NCBI RefSeq assembly: GCF_019649055.1
Contig: NW_026570404.1
Span: 1-64,000, forward strand
Origin: Paramacrobiotus metropolitanus
Lineage: Eukaryota; Tardigrada; Eutardigrada; Parachela; Macrobiotidae
Length of the DNA: 64,000 bases
Direction: 5' to 3'
Shown: positions 25,137 to 40,300 of the stretch, piece by piece
Layout of the letters: every line of letters begins with the position of its first letter
How positions within the stretch are numbered: the stretch's first letter is position 1
Program-made: the position numbers and the translations under genes
Notes under the pieces: model-generated
What the model was told of the DNA's origin: nothing
The model's database searches: none
Seen by the model: the letters and a program-made list of their open reading frames with translations, nothing else

Positions 25137-27214
25137 CTAAAATAAATGTCAAGTTGTAGTTGCCGGTAACCGGTAACTTTTTTCGGTGAAATTTTTTTGA
25201 AATCTGTTTTCAGATTTCAACTCAGCGCATCAAATAACGTCTAAGTTTCCAGTTTCAGACGATTTTACCGTGTAGTTATCGAGATCTATAAAATATGTCA
25301 AGTTGTAGTTGCCGGTAACCGGTAACTTTTTTCGGTGAAATTTTTTTGAAATCTGTTTTCAGATTTCAACTCAGCGCATCAAATAACGTCTAAGTTTCCA
25401 GTTTCAGACGATTTTACCGTGTAGTTATCGAGATCTAAAATAAATGTCACGAAGTTGCCGGTAACCGGTAACTTTTTTCGGTGAAATTTTTTTGAAATCT
25501 GTTTTCAGATTTGAACTCAGCGCATCAAATAACGTCTAAGTTTCCAGTTTCAGACGATTTTACCGTGTAGTTATCGAGATCTATAAAATATGTCAAGTTG
25601 TAGTTGCCGGTAACCGGTAACTTTTTTCGGTGAAATTTTTTTTGAAATCTGTTTTCAGATTTGAACTCAGCGCATCAAATAACGTCTAAGTTTCCAGTTT
25701 CAGACGATTTTACCGTGTAGTTATCGAGATCTATAAAATATGTCAAGTTGTAGTTGCCGGTAACCGGTAACTTTTTTCGGTGAAATTTTTTTTGAAATCT
25801 GTTTTCAGATTTGAACTCAGCGCATCAAATAACGTCTAAGTTTCCAGTTTCAGACGATTTTACCGTGTAGTTATCGAGATCTATAAAATATGTCAAGTTG
25901 TAGTTGCCGGTAACCGGTAACTTTTTCGGTGAAATTTTTTTGAAATCTGTTTTCAGATTTGAACTCAGCGCATCAAATAACGTCTAAGTTTCCAGTTTCA
26001 GACGATTTTACCGTGTAGTTATCGAGATCTATAAAATATGTCAAGTTGTAGTTGCCGGTAACCGGTAACTTTTTTCGGTGAAATTTTTTTGAAATCTGTT
26101 TTCAGATTTGAACTCAGCGCATCAAATAACGTCTAAGTTTCCAGTTTCAGACGATTTTACCGTGTAGTTATCGAGATCTAAAATAAATGTCACGAAGTTG
26201 CCGGTAACCGGTAACTTTTTTCGGTGAAATTTTTTTTGAAATCTGTTTTCAGATTTGAACTCAGCGCATCAAATAACGTCTAAGTTTCCAGTTTCAGACG
26301 ATTTTACCGTGTAGTTATCGAGATCTATAAAATATGTCAAGTTGTAGTTGCCGGTAACCGGTAACTTTTTTCGGTGAAATTTTTTTGAAATCTGTTTTCA
26401 GATTTGAACTCAGCGCATCAAATAACGTCTAAGTTTCCAGTTTCAGACGATTTTACCGTGTAGTTATCGAGATCTATAAAATATGTCAAGTTGTAGTTGC
26501 CGGTAACCGGTAACTTTTTTCGGTGAAATTTTTTTGAAATCTGTTTTCAGATTTGAACTCAGCGCATCAAATAACGTCTAAGTTTCCAGTTTCAGACGAT
26601 TTTACCGTGTAGTTATCGAGATCTAAAATAAATGTCACGAAGTTGCCGGTAACCGGTAACTTTTTTCGGTGAAATTTTTTTTGAAATCTGTTTTCAGATT
26701 TGAACTCAGCGCATCAAATAACGTCTAAGTTTCCAGTTTCAGACGATTTTACCGTGTAGTTATCGAGATCTATAAAATATGTCAAGTTGTAGTTGCCGGT
26801 AACCGGTAACTTTTTCGGTGAAATTTTTTTGAAATCTGTTTTCAGATTTGAACTCAGCGCATCAAATAACGTCTAAGTTTCCAGTTTCAGACGATTTTAC
26901 CGTGTAGTTATCGAGATCTAAAATAAATGTCACGAAGTTGCCGGTAACCGGTAACTTTTTTCGGTGAAATTTTTTTGAAATCTGTTTTCAGATTTGAACT
27001 CAGCGCATCAAATAACGTCTAAGTTTCCAGTTTCAGACGATTTTACCGTGTAGTTATCGAGATCTATAAAATATGTCAAGTTGTAGTTGCCGGTAACCGG
27101 TAACTTTTTTCGGTGAAATTTTTTTGAAATCTGTTTTCAGATTTGAACTCAGCGCATCAAATAACGTCTAAGTTTCCAGTTTCAGACGATTTTACCGTGT
27201 AGTTATCGAGATCT
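25137..27214. repeat. 14-monomer segment with B spacing 2-5-3-2-2 (first copy)
   Basis: Linkers starting ctaaaa lie at 25137, 25435, 26178, 26624, 26918 and 27214, that is 2, 5, 3, 2 and 2 monomers apart. The monomer holding the 25435 linker also carries cagatttcaac. The same pattern recurs at 29292-31375. Confidence 0.65.
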
Positions 27215-29291
27215 AAAATAAATGTCACGAAGTTGCCGGTAACCGGTAACTTTTTTCGGTGAAATTTTTTTGAAATCTGTTTTCAGATTTGAACTCAGCG
27301 CATCAAATAACGTCTAAGTTTCCAGTTTCAGACGATTTTACCGTGTAGTTATCGAGATCTATAAAATATGTCAAGTTGTAGTTGCCGGTAACCGGTAACT
27401 TTTTTCGGTGAAATTTTTTTGAAATCTGTTTTCAGATTTGAACTCAGCGCATCAAATAACGTCTAAGTTTCCAGTTTCAGACGATTTTACCGTGTAGTTA
27501 TCGAGATCTATAAAATATGTCAAGTTGTAGTTGCCGGTAACCGGTAACTTTTTTCGGTGAAATTTTTTTGAAATCTGTTTTCAGATTTGAACTCAGCGCA
27601 TCAAATAACGTCTAAGTTTCCAGTTTCAGACGATTTTACCGTGTAGTTATCGAGATCTATAAAATATGTCAAGTTGTAGTTGCCGGTAACCGGTAACTTT
27701 TTTCGGTGAAATTTTTTTGAAATCTGTTTTCAGATTTGAACTCAGCGCATCAAATAACGTCTAAGTTTCCAGTTTCAGACGATTTTACCGTGTAGTTATC
27801 GAGATCTATAAAATATGTCAAGTTGTAGTTGCCGGTAACCGGTAACTTTTTTCGGTGAAATTTTTTTGAAATCTGTTTTCAGATTTGAACTCAGCGCATC
27901 AAATAACGTCTAAGTTTCCAGTTTCAGACGATTTTACCGTGTAGTTATCGAGATCTAAAATAAATGTCAAGTTGTAGTTGCCGGTAACCGGTAACTTTTT
28001 TCGGTGAAATTTTTTTTGAAATCTGTTTTCAGATTTGAACTCAGCGCATCAAATAACGTCTAAGTTTCCAGTTTCAGACGATTTTACCGTGTAGTTATCG
28101 AGATCTATAAAATATGTCAAGTTGTAGTTGCCGGTAACCGGTAACTTTTTTCGGTGAAATTTTTTTGAAATCTGTTTTCAGATTTGAACTCAGCGCATCA
28201 AATAACGTCTAAGTTTCCAGTTTCAGACGATTTTACCGTGTAGTTATCGAGATCTATAAAATATGTCAAGTTGTAGTTGCCGGTAACCGGTAACTTTTTT
28301 CGGTGAAATTTTTTTTGAAATCTGTTTTCAGATTTGAACTCAGCGCATCAAATAACGTCTAAGTTTCCAGTTTCAGACGATTTTACCGTGTAGTTATCGA
28401 GATCTAAAATAAATGTCACGAAGTTGCCGGTAACCGGTAACTTTTTTGGGTGAAATTTTTTTTGAAATCTGTTTTCAGATTTGAACTCAGCGCATCAAAT
28501 AACGTCTAAGTTTCCAGTTTCAGACGATTTTACCGTGTAGTTATCGAGATCTATAAAATATGTCAAGTTGTAGTTGCCGGTAACCGGTAACTTTTTTCGG
28601 TGAAATTTTTTTTGAAATCTGTTTTCAGATTTGAACTCAGCGCATCAAATAACGTCTAAGTTTCCAGTTTCAGACGATTTTACCGTGTAGTTATCGAGAT
28701 CTATAAAATATGTCAAGTTGTAGTTGCCGGTAACCGGTAACTTTTTTCGGTGAAATTTTTTTGAAATCTGTTTTCAGATTTGAACTCAGCGCATCAAATA
28801 ACGTCTAAGTTTCCAGTTTCAGACGATTTTACCGTGTAGTTATCGAGATCTAAAATAAATGTCACGAAGTTGCCGGTAACCGGTAACTTTTTTCGGTGAA
28901 ATTTTTTTGAAATCTGTTTTCAGATTTGAACTCAGCGCATCAAATAACGTCTAAGTTTCCAGTTTCAGACGATTTTACCGTGTAGTTATCGAGATCTATA
29001 AAATATGTCAAGTTGTAGTTGCCGGTAACCGGTAACTTTTTTCGGTGAAATTTTTTTGAAATCTGTTTTCAGATTTGAACTCAGCGCATCAAATAACGTC
29101 TAAGTTTCCAGTTTCAGACGATTTTACCGTGTAGTTATCGAGATCTATAAAATATGTCAAGTTGTAGTTGCCGGTAACCGGTAACTTTTTGGTGAAATTT
29201 TTTTGAAATCTGTTTTCAGATTTGAACTCAGCGCATCAAATAACGTCTAAGTTTCCAGTTTCAGACGATTTTACCGTGTAGTTATCGAGAT

Positions 29292-31375
29292 CTAAAATAA
29301 ATGTCACGAAGTTGCCGGTAACCGGTAACTTTTTTCGGTGAAATTTTTTTGAAATCTGTTTTCAGATTTGAACTCAGCGCATCAAATAACGTCTAAGTTT
29401 CCAGTTTCAGACGATTTTACCGTGTAGTTATCGAGATCTATAAAATATGTCAAGTTGTAGTTGCCGGTAACCGGTAACTTTTTTCGGTGAAATTTTTTTT
29501 GAAATCTGTTTTCAGATTTCAACTCAGCGCATCAAATAACGTCTAAGTTTCCAGTTTCAGACGATTTTACCGTGTAGTTATCGAGATCTAAAATAAATGT
29601 CAAGTTGTAGTTGCCGGTAACCGGTAACTTTTTTCGGTGAAATTTTTTTGAAATCTGTTTTCAGATTTGAACTCAGCGCATCAAATAACGTCTAAGTTTC
29701 CAGTTTCAGACGATTTTACCGTGTAGTTATCGAGATCTATAAAATATGTCAAGTTGTAGTTGCCGGTAACCGGTAACTTTTTTCGGTGAAATTTTTTTTG
29801 AAATCTGTTTTCAGATTTGAACTCAGCGCATCAAATAACGTCTAAGTTTCCAGTTTCAGACGATTTTACCGTGTAGTTATCGAGATCTATAAAATATGTC
29901 AAGTTGTAGTTGCCGGTAACCGGTAACTTTTTTCGGTGAAATTTTTTTTGAAATCTGTTTTCAGATTTGAACTCAGCGCATCAAATAACGTCTAAGTTTC
30001 CAGTTTCAGACGATTTTACCGTGTAGTTATCGAGATCTATAAAATATGTCAAGTTGTAGTTGCCGGTAACCGGTAACTTTTTTCGGTGAAATTTTTTTTG
30101 AAATCTGTTTTCAGATTTGAACTCAGCGCATCAAATAACGTCTAAGTTTCCAGTTTCAGACGATTTTACCGTGTAGTTATCGAGATCTATAAAATATGTC
30201 AAGTTGTAGTTGCCGGTAACCGGTAACTTTTTTCGGTGAAATTTTTTTGAAATCTGTTTTCAGATTTGAACTCAGCGCATCAAATAACGTCTAAGTTTCC
30301 AGTTTCAGACGATTTTACCGTGTAGTTATCGAGATCTAAAATATGTCAAGTTGTAGTTGCCGGTAACCGGTAACTTTTTTCGGTGAAATTTTTTTGAAAT
30401 CTGTTTTCAGATTTGAACTCAGCGCATCAAATAACGTCTAAGTTTCCAGTTTCAGACGATTTTACCGTGTAGTTATCGAGATCTATAAAATATGTCAAGT
30501 TGTAGTTGCCGGTAACCGGTAACTTTTTTCGGTGAAATTTTTTTGAAATCTGTTTTCAGATTTGAACTCAGCGCATCAAATAACGTCTAAGTTTCCAGTT
30601 TCAGACGATTTTACCGTGTAGTTATCGAGATCTATAAAATATGTCAAGTTGTAGTTGCCGGTAACCGGTAACTTTTTTCGGTGAAATTTTTTTTGAAATC
30701 TGTTTTCAGATTTGAACTCAGCGCATCAAATAACGTCTAAGTTTCCAGTTTCAGACGATTTTACCGTGTAGTTATCGAGATCTAAAATAAATGTCACGAA
30801 GTTGCCGGTAACCGGTAACTTTTTTCGGTGAAATTTTTTTTGAAATCTGTTTTCAGATTTGAACTCAGCGCATCAAATAACGTCTAAGTTTCCAGTTTCA
30901 GACGATTTTACCGTGTAGTTATCGAGATCTATAAAATATGTCAAGTTGTAGTTGCCGGTAACCGGTAACTTTTTTCGGTGAAATTTTTTTGAAATCTGTT
31001 TTCAGATTTGAACTCAGCGCATCAAATAACGTCTAAGTTTCCAGTTTCAGACGATTTTACCGTGTAGTTATCGAGATCTAAAAATATGTCAAGTTGTAGT
31101 TGCCGGTAACCGGTAACTTTTTTCGGTGAAATTTTTTTTGAAATCTGTTTTCAGATTTGAACTCAGCGCATCAAATAACGTCTAAGTTTCCAGTTTCAGA
31201 CGATTTTACCGTGTAGTTATCGAGATCTATAAAATATGTCAAGTTGTAGTTGCCGGTAACCGGTAACTTTTTCGGTGAAATTTTTTTGAAATCTGTTTTC
31301 AGATTTGAACTCAGCGCATCAAATAACGTCTAAGTTTCCAGTTTCAGACGATTTTACCGTGTAGTTATCGAGATC
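29292..31375. repeat. 14-monomer segment with B spacing 2-5-3-2-2 (second copy)
   Basis: Linkers starting ctaaaa lie at 29292, 29588, 30336, 30782, 31078 and 31375, again 2, 5, 3, 2 and 2 monomers apart. The monomer holding the 29588 linker carries cagatttcaac, like its counterpart. The offset from the first segment is 4153-4161 bp, about 28 monomers. Linker subtypes are not identical between the two segments. Confidence 0.65.
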
Positions 31376-34300
31376 TAAAATAAATGTCACGAAGTTGCCG
31401 GTAACCGGTAACTTTTTTCGGTGAAATTTTTTTTGAAATCTGTTTTCAGATTTGAACTCAGCGCATCAAATAACGTCTAAGTTTCCAGTTTCAGACGATT
31501 TTACCGTGTAGTTATCGAGATCTATAAAATATGTCAAGTTGTAGTTGCCGGTAACCGGTAACTTTTTTCGGTGAAATTTTTTTTGAAATCTGTTTTCAGA
31601 TTTGAACTCAGCGCATCAAATAACGTCTAAGTTTCCAGTTTCAGACGATTTTACCGTGTAGTTATCGAGATCTATAAAATATGTCAAGTTGTAGTTGCCG
31701 GTAACCGGTAACTTTTTTCGGTGAAATTTTTTTGAAATCTGTTTTCAGATTTGAACTCAGCGCATCAAATAACGTCTAAGTTTCCAGTTTCAGACGATTT
31801 TACCGTGTAGTTATCGAGATCTATAAAATATGTCAAGTTGTAGTTGCCGGTAACCGGTAACTTTTTTCGGTGAAATTTTTTTTGAAATCTGTTTTCAGAT
31901 TTGAACTCAGCGCATCAAATAACGTCTAAGTTTCCAGTTTCAGACGATTTTACCGTGTAGTTATCGAGATCTATAAAATATGTCAAGTTGTAGTTGCCGG
32001 TAACCGGTAACTTTTTTCGGTGAAATTTTTTTGAAATCTGTTTTCAGATTTGAACTCAGCGCATCAAATAACGTCTAAGTTTCCAGTTTCAGACGATTTT
32101 ACCGTGTAGTTATCGAGATCTATAAAATATGTCAAGTTGTAGTTGCCGGTAACCGGTAACTTTTTTCGGTGAAATTTTTTTGAAATCTGTTTTCAGATTT
32201 GAACTCAGCGCATCAAATAACGTCTAAGTTTCCAGTTTCAGACGATTTTACCGTGTAGTTATCGAGATCTATAAAATATGTCAAGTTGTAGTTGCCGGTA
32301 ACCGGTAACTTTTTTCGGTGAAATTTTTTTGAAATCTGTTTTCAGATTTGAACTCAGCGCATCAAATAACGTCTAAGTTTCCAGTTTCAGACGATTTTAC
32401 CGTGTAGTTATCGAGATCTATAAAATATGTCACGAAGTTGCCGGTAACCGGTAACTTTTTTCGGTGAAATTTTTTTGAAATCTGTTTTCAGATTTGAACT
32501 CAGCGCATCAAATAACGTCTAAGTTTCCAGTTTCAGACGATTTTACCGTGTAGTTATCGAGATCTATAAAATATGTCAAGTTGTAGTTGCCGGTAACCGG
32601 TAACTTTTTTCGGTGAAATTTTTTTGAAATCTGTTTTCAGATTTGAACTCAGCGCATCAAATAACGTCTAAGTTTCCAGTTTCAGACGATTTTACCGTGT
32701 AGTTATCGAGATCTAAAATATGTCACGAAGTTGCCGGTAACCGGTAACTTTTTTCGGTGAAATTTTTTTGAAATCTGTTTTCAGATTTGAACTCAGCGCA
32801 TCAAATAACGTCTAAGTTTCCAGTTTCAGACGATTTTACCGTGTAGTTATCGAGATCTATAAAATATGTCAAGTTGTAGTTGCCGGTAACCGGTAACTTT
32901 TTTCGGTGAAATTTTTTTTGAAATCTGTTTTCAGATTTGAACTCAGCGCATCAAATAACGTCTAAGTTTCCAGTTTCAGACGATTTTACCGTGTAGTTAT
33001 CGAGATCTAAAATATGTCAAGTTGTAGTTGCCGGTAACCGGTAACTTTTTTCGGTGAAATTTTTTTTGAAATCTGTTTTCAGATTTGAACTCAGCGCATC
33101 AAATAACGTCTAAGTTTCCAGTTTCAGACGATTTTACCGTGTAGTTATCGAGATCTATAAAATATGTCAAGTTGTAGTTGCCGGTAACCGGTAACTTTTT
33201 CGGTGAAATTTTTTTGAAATCTGTTTTCAGATTTGAACTCAGCGCATCAAATAACGTCTAAGTTTCCAGTTTCAGACGATTTTACCGTGTAGTTATCGAG
33301 ATCTATAAAATATGTCAAGTTGTAGTTGCCGGTAACCGGTAACTTTTTTCGGTGAAATTTTTTTGAAATCTGTTTTCAGATTTGAACTCAGCGCATCAAA
33401 TAACGTCTAAGTTTCCAGTTTCAGACGATTTTACCGTGTAGTTATCGAGATCTAAAATATGTCACGTTGTAGTTGCCGGTAACCGGTAACTTTTTTCGGT
33501 GAAATTTTTTTGAAATCTGTTTTCAGATTTGAACTCAGCGCATCAAATAACGTCTAAGTTTCCAGTTTCAGACGATTTTACCGTGTAGTTATCGAGATCT
33601 ATAAAATATGTCAAGTTGTAGTTGCCGGTAACCGGTAACTTTTTTCGGTGAAATTTTTTTGAAATCTGTTTTCAGATTTGAACTCAGCGCATCAAATAAC
33701 GTCTAAGTTTCCAGTTTCAGACGATTTTACCGTGTAGTTATCGAGATCTATAAAATATGTCAAGTTGTAGTTGCCGGTAACCGGTAACTTTTTTCGGTGA
33801 AATTTTTTTGAAATCTGTTTTCAGATTTGAACTCAGCGCATCAAATAACGTCTAAGTTTCCAGTTTCAGACGATTTTACCGTGTAGTTATCGAGATCTAA
33901 AATAAATGTCAAGTTGTAGTTGCCGGTAACCGGTAACTTTTTTCGGTGAAATTTTTTTGAAATCTGTTTTCAGATTTGAACTCAGCGCATCAAATAACGT
34001 CTAAGTTTCCAGTTTCAGACGATTTTACCGTGTAGTTATCGAGATCTATAAAATATGTCAAGTTGTAGTTGCCGGTAACCGGTAACTTTTTTCGGTGAAA
34101 TTTTTTTTGAAATCTGTTTTCAGATTTGAACTCAGCGCATCAAATAACGTCTAAGTTTCCAGTTTCAGACGATTTTACCGTGTAGTTATCGAGATCTAAA
34201 ATAAATGTCACGGTAGTTGCCGGTAACCGGTAACTTTTTTCGGTGAAATTTTTTTTGAAATCTGTTTTCAGATTTGAACTCAGCGCATCAAATAACGTCT

Positions 34301-37300
34301 AAGTTTCCAGTTTCAGACGATTTTACCGTGTAGTTATCGAGATCTATAAAATATGTCAAGTTGTAGTTGCCGGTAACCGGTAACTTTTTTCGGTGAAATT
34401 TTTTTTGAAATCTGTTTTCAGATTTGAACTCAGCGCATCAAATAACGTCTAAGTTTCCAGTTTCAGACGATTTTACCGTGTAGTTATCGAGATCTAAAAT
34501 AAATATGTCAAGTTGTAGTTGCCGGTAACCGGTAACTTTTTTCGGTGAAATTTTTTTGAAATCTGTTTTCAGATTTGAACTCAGCGCATCAAATAACGTC
34601 TAAGTTTCCAGTTTCAGACGATTTTACCGTGTAGTTATCGAGATCTATAAAATATGTCAAGTTGTAGTTGCCGGTAACCGGTAACTTTTTTCGGTGAAAT
34701 TTTTTTGAAATCTGTTTTCAGATTTGAACTCAGCGCATCAAATAACGTCTAAGTTTCCAGTTTCAGACGATTTTACCGTGTAGTTATCGAGATCTATAAA
34801 ATATGTCAAGTTGTAGTTGCCGGTAACCGGTAACTTTTTTCGGTGAAATTTTTTTGAAATCTGTTTTCAGATTTGAACTCAGCGCATCAAATAACGTCTA
34901 AGTTTCCAGTTTCAGACGATTTTACCGTGTAGTTATCGAGATCTATAAAATATGTCAAGTTGTAGTTGCCGGTAACCGGTAACTTTTTTCGGTGAAATTT
35001 TTTTTGAAATCTGTTTTCAGATTTGAACTCAGCGCATCAAATAACGTCTAAGTTTCCAGTTTCAGACGATTTTACCGTGTAGTTATCGAGATCTATAAAA
35101 TATGTCAAGTTGTAGTTGCCGGTAACCGGTAACTTTTTTCGGTGAAATTTTTTTGAAATCTGTTTTCAGATTTGAACTCAGCGCATCAAATAACGTCTAA
35201 GTTTCCAGTTTCAGACGATTTTACCGTGTAGTTATCGAGATCTATAAAATATGTCACGAAGTTGCCGGTAACCGGTAACTTTTTTCGGTGAAATTTTTTT
35301 GAAATCTGTTTTCAGATTTGAACTCAGCGCATCAAATAACGTCTAAGTTTCCAGTTTCAGACGATTTTACCGTGTAGTTATCGAGATCTATAAAATATGT
35401 CAAGTTGTAGTTGCCGGTAACCGGTAACTTTTTTCGGTGAAATTTTTTTGAAATCTGTTTTCAGATTTGAACTCAGCGCATCAAATAACGTCTAAGTTTC
35501 CAGTTTCAGACGATTTTACCGTGTAGTTATCGAGATCTATAAAATATGTCAAGTTGTAGTTGCCGGTAACCGGTAACTTTTTTCGGTGAAATTTTTTTGA
35601 AATCTGTTTTCAGATTTGAACTCAGCGCATCAAATAACGTCTAAGTTTCCAGTTTCAGACGATTTTACCGTGTAGTTATCGAGATCTAAAATATGTCAAG
35701 TTGTAGTTGCCGGTAACCGGTAACTTTTTTCGGTGAAATTTTTTTTGAAATCTGTTTTCAGATTTGAACTCAGCGCATCAAATAACGTCTAAGTTTCCAG
35801 TTTCAGACGATTTTACCGTGTAGTTATCGAGATCTATAAAATATGTCAAGTTGTAGTTGCCGGTAACCGGTAACTTTTTTCGGTGAAATTTTTTTTGAAA
35901 TCTGTTTTCAGATTTGAACTCAGCGCATCAAATAACGTCTAAGTTTCCAGTTTCAGACGATTTTACCGTGTAGTTATCGAGATCTAAAATAAATGTCACG
36001 TAGTTGCCGGTAACCGGTAACTTTTTTCGGTGAAATTTTTTTTGAAATCTGTTTTCAGATTTGAACTCAGCGCATCAAATAACGTCTAAGTTTCCAGTTT
36101 CAGACGATTTTACCGTGTAGTTATCGAGATCTATAAAATATGTCAAGTTGTAGTTGCCGGTAACCGGTAACTTTTTTCGGTGAAATTTTTTTGAAATCTG
36201 TTTTCAGATTTGAACTCAGCGCATCAAATAACGTCTAAGTTTCCAGTTTCAGACGATTTTACCGTGTAGTTATCGAGATCTAAAATATGTCACGAAGTTG
36301 CCGGTAACCGGTAACTTTTTTCGGTGAAATTTTTTTGAAATCTGTTTTCAGATTTGAACTCAGCGCATCAAATAACGTCTAAGTTTCCAGTTTCAGACGA
36401 TTTTACCGTGTAGTTATCGAGATCTATAAAATATGTCAAGTTGTAGTTGCCGGTAACCGGTAACTTTTTTCGGTGAAATTTTTTTTGAAATCTGTTTTCA
36501 GATTTGAACTCAGCGCATCAAATAACGTCTAAGTTTCCAGTTTCAGACGATTTTACCGTGTAGTTATCGAGATCTATAAAATATGTCAAGTTGTAGTTGC
36601 CGGTAACCGGTAACTTTTTTCGGTGAAATTTTTTTGAAATCTGTTTTCAGATTTGAACTCAGCGCATCAAATAACGTCTAAGTTTCCAGTTTCAGACGAT
36701 TTTACCGTGTAGTTATCGAGATCTATAAAATATGTCAAGTTGTAGTTGCCGGTAACCGGTAACTTTTTTCGGTGAAATTTTTTTGAAATCTGTTTTCAGA
36801 TTTGAACTCAGCGCATCAAATAACGTCTAAGTTTCCAGTTTCAGACGATTTTACCGTGTAGTTATCGAGATCTATAAAATATGTCAAGTTGTAGTTGCCG
36901 GTAACCGGTAACTTTTTTCGGTGAAATTTTTTTGAAATCTGTTTTCAGATTTGAACTCAGCGCATCAAATAACGTCTAAGTTTCCAGTTTCAGACGATTT
37001 TACCGTGTAGTTATCGAGATCTATAAAATATGTCAAGTTGTAGTTGCCGGTAACCGGTAACTTTTTTCGGTGAAATTTTTTTTGAAATCTGTTTTCAGAT
37101 TTGAACTCAGCGCATCAAATAACGTCTAAGTTTCCAGTTTCAGACGATTTTACCGTGTAGTTATCGAGATCTAAAATATGTCACGAAGTTGCCGGTAACC
37201 GGTAACTTTTTTCGGTGAAATTTTTTTGAAATCTGTTTTCAGATTTGAACTCAGCGCATCAAATAACGTCTAAGTTTCCAGTTTCAGACGATTTTACCGT

Positions 37301-40300
37301 GTAGTTATCGAGATCTATAAAATATGTCAAGTTGTAGTTGCCGGTAACCGGTAACTTTTTTCGGTGAAATTTTTTTTGAAATCTGTTTTCAGATTTGAAC
37401 TCAGCGCATCAAATAACGTCTAAGTTTCCAGTTTCAGACGATTTTACCGTGTAGTTATCGAGATCTATAAAATATGTCAAGTTGTAGTTGCCGGTAACCG
37501 GTAACTTTTTTCGGTGAAATTTTTTTGAAATCTGTTTTCAGATTTGAACTCAGCGCATCAAATAACGTCTAAGTTTCCAGTTTCAGACGATTTTACCGTG
37601 TAGTTATCGAGATCTATAAAATATGTCAAGTTGTAGTTGCCGGTAACCGGTAACTTTTTTCGGTGAAATTTTTTTTGAAATCTGTTTTCAGATTTGAACT
37701 CAGCGCATCAAATAACGTCTAAGTTTCCAGTTTCAGACGATTTTACCGTGTAGTTATCGAGATCTAAAATAAATGTCAAGTTGTAGTTGCCGGTAACCGG
37801 TAACTTTTTTCGGTGAAATTTTTTTGAAATCTGTTTTCAGATTTGAACTCAGCGCATCAAATAACGTCTAAGTTTCCAGTTTCAGACGATTTTACCGTGT
37901 AGTTATCGAGATCTATAAAATATGTCAAGTTGTAGTTGCCGGTAACCGGTAACTTTTTTCGGTGAAATTTTTTTGAAATCTGTTTTCAGATTTGAACTCA
38001 GCGCATCAAATAACGTCTAAGTTTCCAGTTTCAGACGATTTTACCGTGTAGTTATCGAGATCTATAAAATATGTCAAGTTGTAGTTGCCGGTAACCGGTA
38101 ACTTTTTTCGGTGAAATTTTTTTGAAATCTGTTTTCAGATTTGAACTCAGCGCATCAAATAACGTCTAAGTTTCCAGTTTCAGACGATTTTACCGTGTAG
38201 TTATCGAGATCTATAAAATATGTCAAGTTGTAGTTGCCGGTAACCGGTAACTTTTTTCGGTGAAATTTTTTTGAAATCTGTTTTCAGATTTGAACTCAGC
38301 GCATCAAATAACGTCTAAGTTTCCAGTTTCAGACGATTTTACCGTGTAGTTATCGAGATCTATAAAATATGTCAAGTTGTAGTTGCCGGTAACCGGTAAC
38401 TTTTTTCGGTGAAATTTTTTTGAAATCTGTTTTCAGATTTGAACTCAGCGCATCAAATAACGTCTAAGTTTCCAGTTTCAGACGATTTTACCGTGTAGTT
38501 ATCGAGATCTATAAAATATGTCAAGTTGTAGTTGCCGGTAACCGGTAACTTTTTTCGGTGAAATTTTTTTGAAATCTGTTTTCAGATTTGAACTCAGCGC
38601 ATCAAATAACGTCTAAGTTTCCAGTTTCAGACGATTTTACCGTGTAGTTATCGAGATCTAAAATATGTCACGAAGTTGCCGGTAACCGGTAACTTTTTTC
38701 GGTGAAATTTTTTTGAAATCTGTTTTCAGATTTGAACTCAGCGCATCAAATAACGTCTAAGTTTCCAGTTTCAGACGATTTTACCGTGTAGTTATCGAGA
38801 TCTATAAAATATGTCAAGTTGTAGTTGCCGGTAACCGGTAACTTTTTTCGGTGAAATTTTTTTGAAATCTGTTTTCAGATTTGAACTCAGCGCATCAAAT
38901 AACGTCTAAGTTTCCAGTTTCAGACGATTTTACCGTGTAGTTATCGAGATCTATAAAATATGTCAAGTTGTAGTTGCCGGTAACCGGTAACTTTTTTCGG
39001 TGAAATTTTTTTTGAAATCTGTTTTCAGATTTGAACTCAGCGCATCAAATAACGTCTAAGTTTCCAGTTTCAGACGATTTTACCGTGTAGTTATCGAGAT
39101 CTATAAAATATGTCAAGTTGTAGTTGCCGGTAACCGGTAACTTTTTTCGGTGAAATTTTTTTGAAATCTGTTTTCAGATTTGAACTCAGCGCATCAAATA
39201 ACGTCTAAGTTTCCAGTTTCAGACGATTTTACCGTGTAGTTATCGAGATCTATAAAATATGTCAAGTTGTAGTTGCCGGTAACCGGTAACTTTTTTCGGT
39301 GAAATTTTTTTGAAATCTGTTTTCAGATTTGAACTCAGCGCATCAAATAACGTCTAAGTTTCCAGTTTCAGACGATTTTACCGTGTAGTTATCGAGATCT
39401 ATAAAATATGTCAAGTTGTAGTTGCCGGTAACCGGTAACTTTTTTCGGTGAAATTTTTTTGAAATCTGTTTTCAGATTTGAACTCAGCGCATCAAATAAC
39501 GTCTAAGTTTCCAGTTTCAGACGATTTTACCGTGTAGTTATCGAGATCTATAAAATATGTCAAGTTGTAGTTGCCGGTAACCGGTAACTTTTTTCGGTGA
39601 AATTTTTTTTGAAATCTGTTTTCAGATTTGAACTCAGCGCATCAAATAACGTCTAAGTTTCCAGTTTCAGACGATTTTACCGTGTAGTTATCGAGATCTA
39701 TAAAATATGTCAAGTTGTAGTTGCCGGTAACCGGTAACTTTTTTCGGTGAAATTTTTTTTGAAATCTGTTTTCAGATTTGAACTCAGCGCATCAAATAAC
39801 GTCTAAGTTTCCAGTTTCAGACGATTTTACCGTGTAGTTATCGAGATCTATAAAATATGTCAAGTTGTAGTTGCCGGTAACCGGTAACTTTTTTCGGTGA
39901 AATTTTTTTTGAAATCTGTTTTCAGATTTGAACTCAGCGCATCAAATAACGTCTAAGTTTCCAGTTTCAGACGATTTTACCGTGTAGTTATCGAGATCTA
40001 TAAAATATGTCAAGTTGTAGTTGCCGGTAACCGGTAACTTTTTTCGGTGAAATTTTTTTGAAATCTGTTTTCAGATTTGAACTCAGCGCATCAAATAACG
40101 TCTAAGTTTCCAGTTTCAGACGATTTTACCGTGTAGTTATCGAGATCTATAAAATATGTCAAGTTGTAGTTGCCGGTAACCGGTAACTTTTTTCGGTGAA
40201 ATTTTTTTGAAATCTGTTTTCAGATTTGAACTCAGCGCATCAAATAACGTCTAAGTTTCCAGTTTCAGACGATTTTACCGTGTAGTTATCGAGATCTATA

